This document shows, in pieces, positions 61,041 through 64,000 of a DNA stretch of 64,000 nucleotides. The position numbers and the translations under genes are program-made. Source of the stretch: Bacterioplanes sp965233665 (GTDB taxonomy: Bacteria > Pseudomonadota > Gammaproteobacteria > Pseudomonadales > Oceanobacteraceae); assembly GCA_965233665.1 (NCBI GenBank), contig CBDDTG010000022.1:1-64000 (forward strand). The letters are read 5' to 3'. The notes below the pieces were generated by a model. That model was not told where the DNA came from. It made no database searches and worked only from the letters and a program-made list of their open reading frames with translations. Within the stretch, counting starts at the first letter, position 1. Each line of letters begins with the position of its first letter.

Positions 61041-62084
61041 ATGCATAAAGATATCGATTTTGCGGTATTTATTGGCCGCTTCCAACCCTTTCACCGCGGT
61101 CACCTAGAGGTGGTGAAGCAGGGATTACAGCAAGCCAACAAGCTAATCATTTTAATTGGCTCAGCCTGGCAAGCGCGAAGCCCACGCAATCCATGGACGC
61201 ACGATGAGCGCGAGCAAATGATTCGTGCTTGCCTGAGTGATGCAGACAACCAGCGCCTGATCTGTTTGCCATTAATGGATGTGCCTTACAACGACGAGCT
61301 GTGGGTACGTAACGTGCAAACTACCGTCGCTGGCTTGGTCACCGCTCATCACACCACTCCTCATAAAACCCCCAAAGTAGCGTTGATTGGTCATAAAAAA
61401 GATCACAGCGGCTTTTACTTAAATTTGTTTCCACAGTGGCAGAACATTGCGGTCGATAATATTGCCAACATCAGTGCAACGCCCATCCGCCAGCATTTCT
61501 TTGCCGCATCCACAACAGCCAAAGACATCGCTGAGCTGCCCTCGGCAGTGCAGCATTGGCTCACCCAGTTTGCCGACTCAGCGCCTGGCTATCAGCACAT
61601 TGCTGAAGAAATTGCCTTTGTGCAGCGCTATCAACAAGCTTGGCAAGCGGCACCCTATGCACCGACTTTCGTCACTGTGGACGCCGTTGTTGTGCAGTCT
61701 GGCCATGTGTTGCTGGTAGAGCGGAGAGCCAACCCAGGCAAAGGGTTATGGGCATTGCCTGGCGGTTTTGTCGATCACCATGAGCGCTTGCAGGATGCTT
61801 GCCTGCGTGAGCTGCGAGAGGAAACCCGCTTAAAAGTACCGGCTCCGGTATTGAAAGGTTCGATTTCTCGCCAAGCGGTATTCGATGACCCTTATCGATC
61901 TGCTCGTGGGCGCACCATTACTCACGCTTTTCTGATCGAACTGGAACCGAGCTCCAGCTTGCCAAAAGTGAAAGGTGGCGATGATGCACGCTCGGCCAAC
62001 TGGGTGCCACTGGGAGATTTAAGCCCCCAGGATATGTTTGAGGATCACTACTTCGTGATTCAGCACATGCTGGGCAGCGGCTAG
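61041..62084 (+). CDS. nadM: Bifunctional NMN adenylyltransferase / NUDIX hydrolase
   Basis: 347 residues from ATG 61041, with AAGGAG nearby; the upstream frame covers the promoter. The N-terminal nucleotidyltransferase has AVFIGRFQPFHRGHLEVVKQ (HxGH, His18 and His21), HDEREQMIRACL and ISATPIRQHFF. The C-terminal NUDIX domain has WALPGGFVDHHERLQDACLR then ELREETRL, an active NUDIX box of the ADP-ribose pyrophosphatase type. It makes NAD from NMN and can cleave ADP-ribose. First gene after the NrtR operator. Confidence 0.95.
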   Translation: MHKDIDFAVFIGRFQPFHRGHLEVVKQGLQQANKLIILIGSAWQARSPRNPWTHDEREQMIRACLSDADNQRLICLPLMDVPYNDELWVRNVQTTVAGLVTAHHTTPHKTPKVALIGHKKDHSGFYLNLFPQWQNIAVDNIANISATPIRQHFFAASTTAKDIAELPSAVQHWLTQFADSAPGYQHIAEEIAFVQRYQQAWQAAPYAPTFVTVDAVVVQSGHVLLVERRANPGKGLWALPGGFVDHHERLQDACLRELREETRLKVPAPVLKGSISRQAVFDDPYRSARGRTITHAFLIELEPSSSLPKVKGGDDARSANWVPLGDLSPQDMFEDHYFVIQHMLGSG

Positions 62085-62121
62085 CGTCTTTGCTGATTAG
62101 CTGTTATTAGACGAACCATAC

Positions 62122-62149
62122 TTGACAACTTAGTGGCCTTTAGCCACTA
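62122..62149 (+). promoter_or_regulatory. nadV -35 with NrtR operator
   Basis: TTGACA (62122-62127) is followed by TAGTGGC-CTTTA-GCCACTA (62131-62149), a perfect 7+5+7 inverted repeat sharing TGGC/GCCA and outer TA with the nadM operator. The -10 is less clear (ACTATA or TATAAG at the right edge). Confidence 0.7.
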
Positions 62150-62157
62150 TAAGGAAA

Positions 62158-62178
62158 GAGCAGCGGGAACCGCTGCTC
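62158..62178 (+). promoter_or_regulatory. Leader hairpin upstream of nadV
   Basis: GAGCAGCGG-GAA-CCGCTGCTC, perfect 9-bp stem with a three-base loop. ACAGCGC/GCGCTGT forms another stem further on. Both lie in the expected nadV leader of about 80 nt; no T-run. Confidence 0.5.
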
Positions 62179-62239
62179 AACATAGCAACAGCGCCGGATA
62201 GACCAGCGCTGTGAAACAACCGACTGGAGGACCTCCGTC

Positions 62240-63628
62240 ATGACAAACGTATTGTTAAACACCGATTCCTATAAGACCTCACACTATGCTCAATACCCGG
62301 CTAATGCAGAGTTCATTTCTAGCTACATAGAGTCGCGCGGTGGCGTTTATCCGCATACAGTATTTTTTGGCTTGCAAGCCTTTATCAAACAGTACCTAAG
62401 CCAACCTTTTTCTCAGCAAGATATTGATCAGGCAGACACTTTGCTGAGCGCTCATGGTGTGCCCTTTAATCGCTCCGGTTGGCAATACATTCTTGATCAT
62501 TATGACGGTTTTCTGCCGCTGGAAATCCAGGCTGTTGCGGAAGGCACCTGCCTGCCAACCGGTCATGTCATGCTGCAGGTACAAAACACTGACCCTCACT
62601 GTGCTTGGTTAACCAGCTACATCGAAACAGCATTGTTGCGCGCCATCTGGTACCCCACCACGGTCGCCACTGTGTCGCACGCATGTAAAAGTATTATTGC
62701 GCGCTATCTCGAAGACACCGCCGACAGCAGCGATAATCTGCCATTTAAATTGCACGATTTTGGCGCCCGCGGTGTCAGCTCCGAAGAAAGTGCCGCCCTG
62801 GGAGGTGCGGCACACTTGGTGAATTTTATGGGTACAGATACCTTGTCTGGTGTATTGGCAGCATCTCGCTTTTATGGCGCGACGATGGCGGGATTCTCGA
62901 TTCCGGCGGCGGAGCACAGCACCATCACCAGCTGGGGCAAAGACGGCGAGTGCGCCGCTTACGCCAACATGATCGAACAGTTCGGCGGCGAAGGGCGACT
63001 CGTGGCCGTCGTTAGTGATTCTTACGACCTGTGGCATGCCATTGACCATATTTGGGGCCAACAACTGAAGAGCCAGGTTGAGTCCATGGGCGGCACGCTG
63101 GTCATTCGCCCCGACTCCGGTGATCCCGTTGCGGTGGTGTGTGAAGCCATCGAGCGTTTAATGGCGACTTTCGGAAGTTATACCAACCGCAAAGGCTATC
63201 GCATGCTGCCTGACTGCGTGCGCCTGATTCAAGGCGATGGCATCAGTGTTGAATCCATCGAAGAAATTCTGGCAGCGCTAAAAGCTCGTGCCATTAGCGC
63301 AGACAATATCGCCTTTGGTATGGGCGGTGAATTACTGCAGAAGGTCAATCGCGACACGCAAAAGTTTGCCATGAAAGCCTCGGCAATACGCATCGCTGGC
63401 CAGTGGCATGATATCTACAAAGACCCGGCCACTGACCCAGGCAAACGCTCCAAACGTGGAAGGTTAGCGCTGATAAAAACCGCCGCAGGGTACAAAACCA
63501 TTCGCGAAGATTCCCTCGGCAGTGACAGCAACCTACTGCAAACGGTGTTCCGTAACGGTGACTTGCTGCAAGACTGGTCCTTTGAGCAAGTACGCAGCAG
63601 AGCCGAACAAGGCGCTAACGCGAGCTGA
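62240..63628 (+). CDS. nadV: Nicotinamide phosphoribosyltransferase
   Basis: 462 residues; GGAGG lies nine bases before the ATG. NAMPT-type motifs: LLNTDSYKTSHYAQYP at the start, SYIESRGG, KLHDFGARGVSSEESAALGG, SIPAAEHSTITSWGKD, VVSDSYDLWHAI, GTLVIRPDSGDPV and AFGMGGELLQKVNRDTQKFA. It converts nicotinamide and PRPP to NMN, the substrate of NadM, giving a two-step NAD salvage route under NrtR control. Confidence 0.95.
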   Translation: MTNVLLNTDSYKTSHYAQYPANAEFISSYIESRGGVYPHTVFFGLQAFIKQYLSQPFSQQDIDQADTLLSAHGVPFNRSGWQYILDHYDGFLPLEIQAVAEGTCLPTGHVMLQVQNTDPHCAWLTSYIETALLRAIWYPTTVATVSHACKSIIARYLEDTADSSDNLPFKLHDFGARGVSSEESAALGGAAHLVNFMGTDTLSGVLAASRFYGATMAGFSIPAAEHSTITSWGKDGECAAYANMIEQFGGEGRLVAVVSDSYDLWHAIDHIWGQQLKSQVESMGGTLVIRPDSGDPVAVVCEAIERLMATFGSYTNRKGYRMLPDCVRLIQGDGISVESIEEILAALKARAISADNIAFGMGGELLQKVNRDTQKFAMKASAIRIAGQWHDIYKDPATDPGKRSKRGRLALIKTAAGYKTIREDSLGSDSNLLQTVFRNGDLLQDWSFEQVRSRAEQGANAS

Positions 63629-63689
63629 TATCAGCATTGGCAATTACACCGTCAGTTGGTAACAATGGCAGCATATTCACGGCAAGCCG

Positions 63690-64000
63690 ATGTTTATGCT
63701 GCGTATTAATCAACTGAATAAAAGTTTTGATCAGCCCGACGGCAAGGTCAGTGTGTTGCAGCAAGCATCGCTGCAGCTGGAAGCTGGCCAATCGGCGGCG
63801 CTGCTGGGCGAAAGCGGCAGCGGTAAAAGCACACTATTGCACTTAATTGCTGGTTTAGATCGAGCCGATGGCGGTGAAATCTGGCTGCAACAACAGCCAT
63901 TACATCAGTTTAGTGATAAGCAATTTAATCAATTGCGCCGCACTCAACTGAGCCTGATTTTTCAGCAATATCATCTGGTCCCGACCCTCACTGTGTTCGA
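63690..64000 (+). CDS. ABC transporter ATP-binding protein (LolD/MacB-type), partial
   Basis: About 103 codons from ATG 63690 (or 63696), running off the right edge. LRINQLNKSFDQPDGKVSVL is the typical start of LolD/MacB-like ATPases. Walker A is GESGSGKST near residue 45, and the Q-loop region SLIFQQYHLVPTLTVF is present. Signature and Walker B lie outside. Likely part of a lipoprotein-release or drug/peptide efflux ABC system. Confidence 0.88.
   Translation, partial: MFMLRINQLNKSFDQPDGKVSVLQQASLQLEAGQSAALLGESGSGKSTLLHLIAGLDRADGGEIWLQQQPLHQFSDKQFNQLRRTQLSLIFQQYHLVPTLTVF

Noticed and set aside
1..64000. tRNA/rRNA genes, CRISPR arrays, complete insertion sequences, prophage
   Set aside because: None recognised: no regularly spaced repeats, no cloverleaf-like segments noticed, no transposase or phage structural genes.

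Overview
This 64 kb window looks like the chromosome of a marine, heterotrophic gammaproteobacterium, probably Oceanospirillales-like. That placement is inferred from the gene mix: a trpEGDC cluster, bioB next to comF and srkA, paired DUF1302/DUF1329 genes, long FadE-type acyl-CoA dehydrogenases, and BCCT and NSS sodium-coupled transporters. I cannot name a genus from sequence reading alone. No rRNA, tRNA, CRISPR array or intact transposase was seen.

Layout. 1-1.8 kb: start of a large two-partner-secretion (haemagglutinin-type) exoprotein with a lipoprotein signal, running off the left edge. 1.9-5.9 kb: trpE-trpG-trpD-trpC. 6-8.5 kb: HAD phosphatase, an OGFr-domain protein, a ribosome hibernation factor and a TetR repressor. 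8.6-12.5 kb: two paralogous acyl-CoA dehydrogenases; the promoter of one carries a 20-bp palindrome related to a palindrome next to the TetR gene. 12.7-17 kb: SprA-type putative metalloprotease, a rod-like mini protein, bioB, comF, srkA. 17-24.7 kb: a lipid-use block with a VolA/Pla-1 type surface phospholipase, DUF1302 and DUF1329 proteins and a divergent thiolase. 24.9-30.1 kb: an unusual envelope locus in which an RstB-like histidine kinase and an RstA-like regulator are separated by, and flanked by, genes for two related small exported WGxWN proteins and a TPR/beta-barrel outer-membrane protein. 30.4-38.7 kb: AraC regulator, alcohol dehydrogenase, YjbR, alanine racemase, a primosome-like pair (triple DnaT-domain protein and lambda-P-like helicase loader), BCCT and NSS transporters. 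38.8-40.5 kb: an SGNH hydrolase lipoprotein paired with a lipase-chaperone-like protein.

40.7-57.7 kb is the accessory part. It has three genes broken by nonsense mutations (GlxA-type regulator, alpha/beta hydrolase, VOC protein), a pair of 124-bp intergenic repeats with a 15-bp hairpin, a 262-bp MITE-like element that splits the 3' end of a membrane gene, and two tandem immunity-like (Imm49-type) genes. The second immunity-like gene is interrupted by a +1 shift in a T8 run. An OYE/MDR reductase pair with a LysR regulator, asparaginase, a LysE exporter with an AraC regulator and several small soluble proteins fill the rest. 57.9-64 kb: MarR regulator, hydrolase, DM13 protein, then an NAD salvage regulon. 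There NrtR is divergent from nadM-nudix and followed by nadV, and both promoters carry the same 7-5-7 palindrome architecture. The window ends in an ABC-transporter ATPase.

The strongest candidates for new biology are: the two-component/TPR-barrel/WGxWN locus, which has a ribosome-binding site locked in a 10-bp hairpin; the triple-DnaT plus lambda-P-like loader next to an alr gene with an intrinsic terminator in its upstream region; the SGNH hydrolase plus chaperone pair; and the orphan immunity pair with a homopolymer frameshift. All functional statements are inferred from recognisable motifs and were not tested by search.
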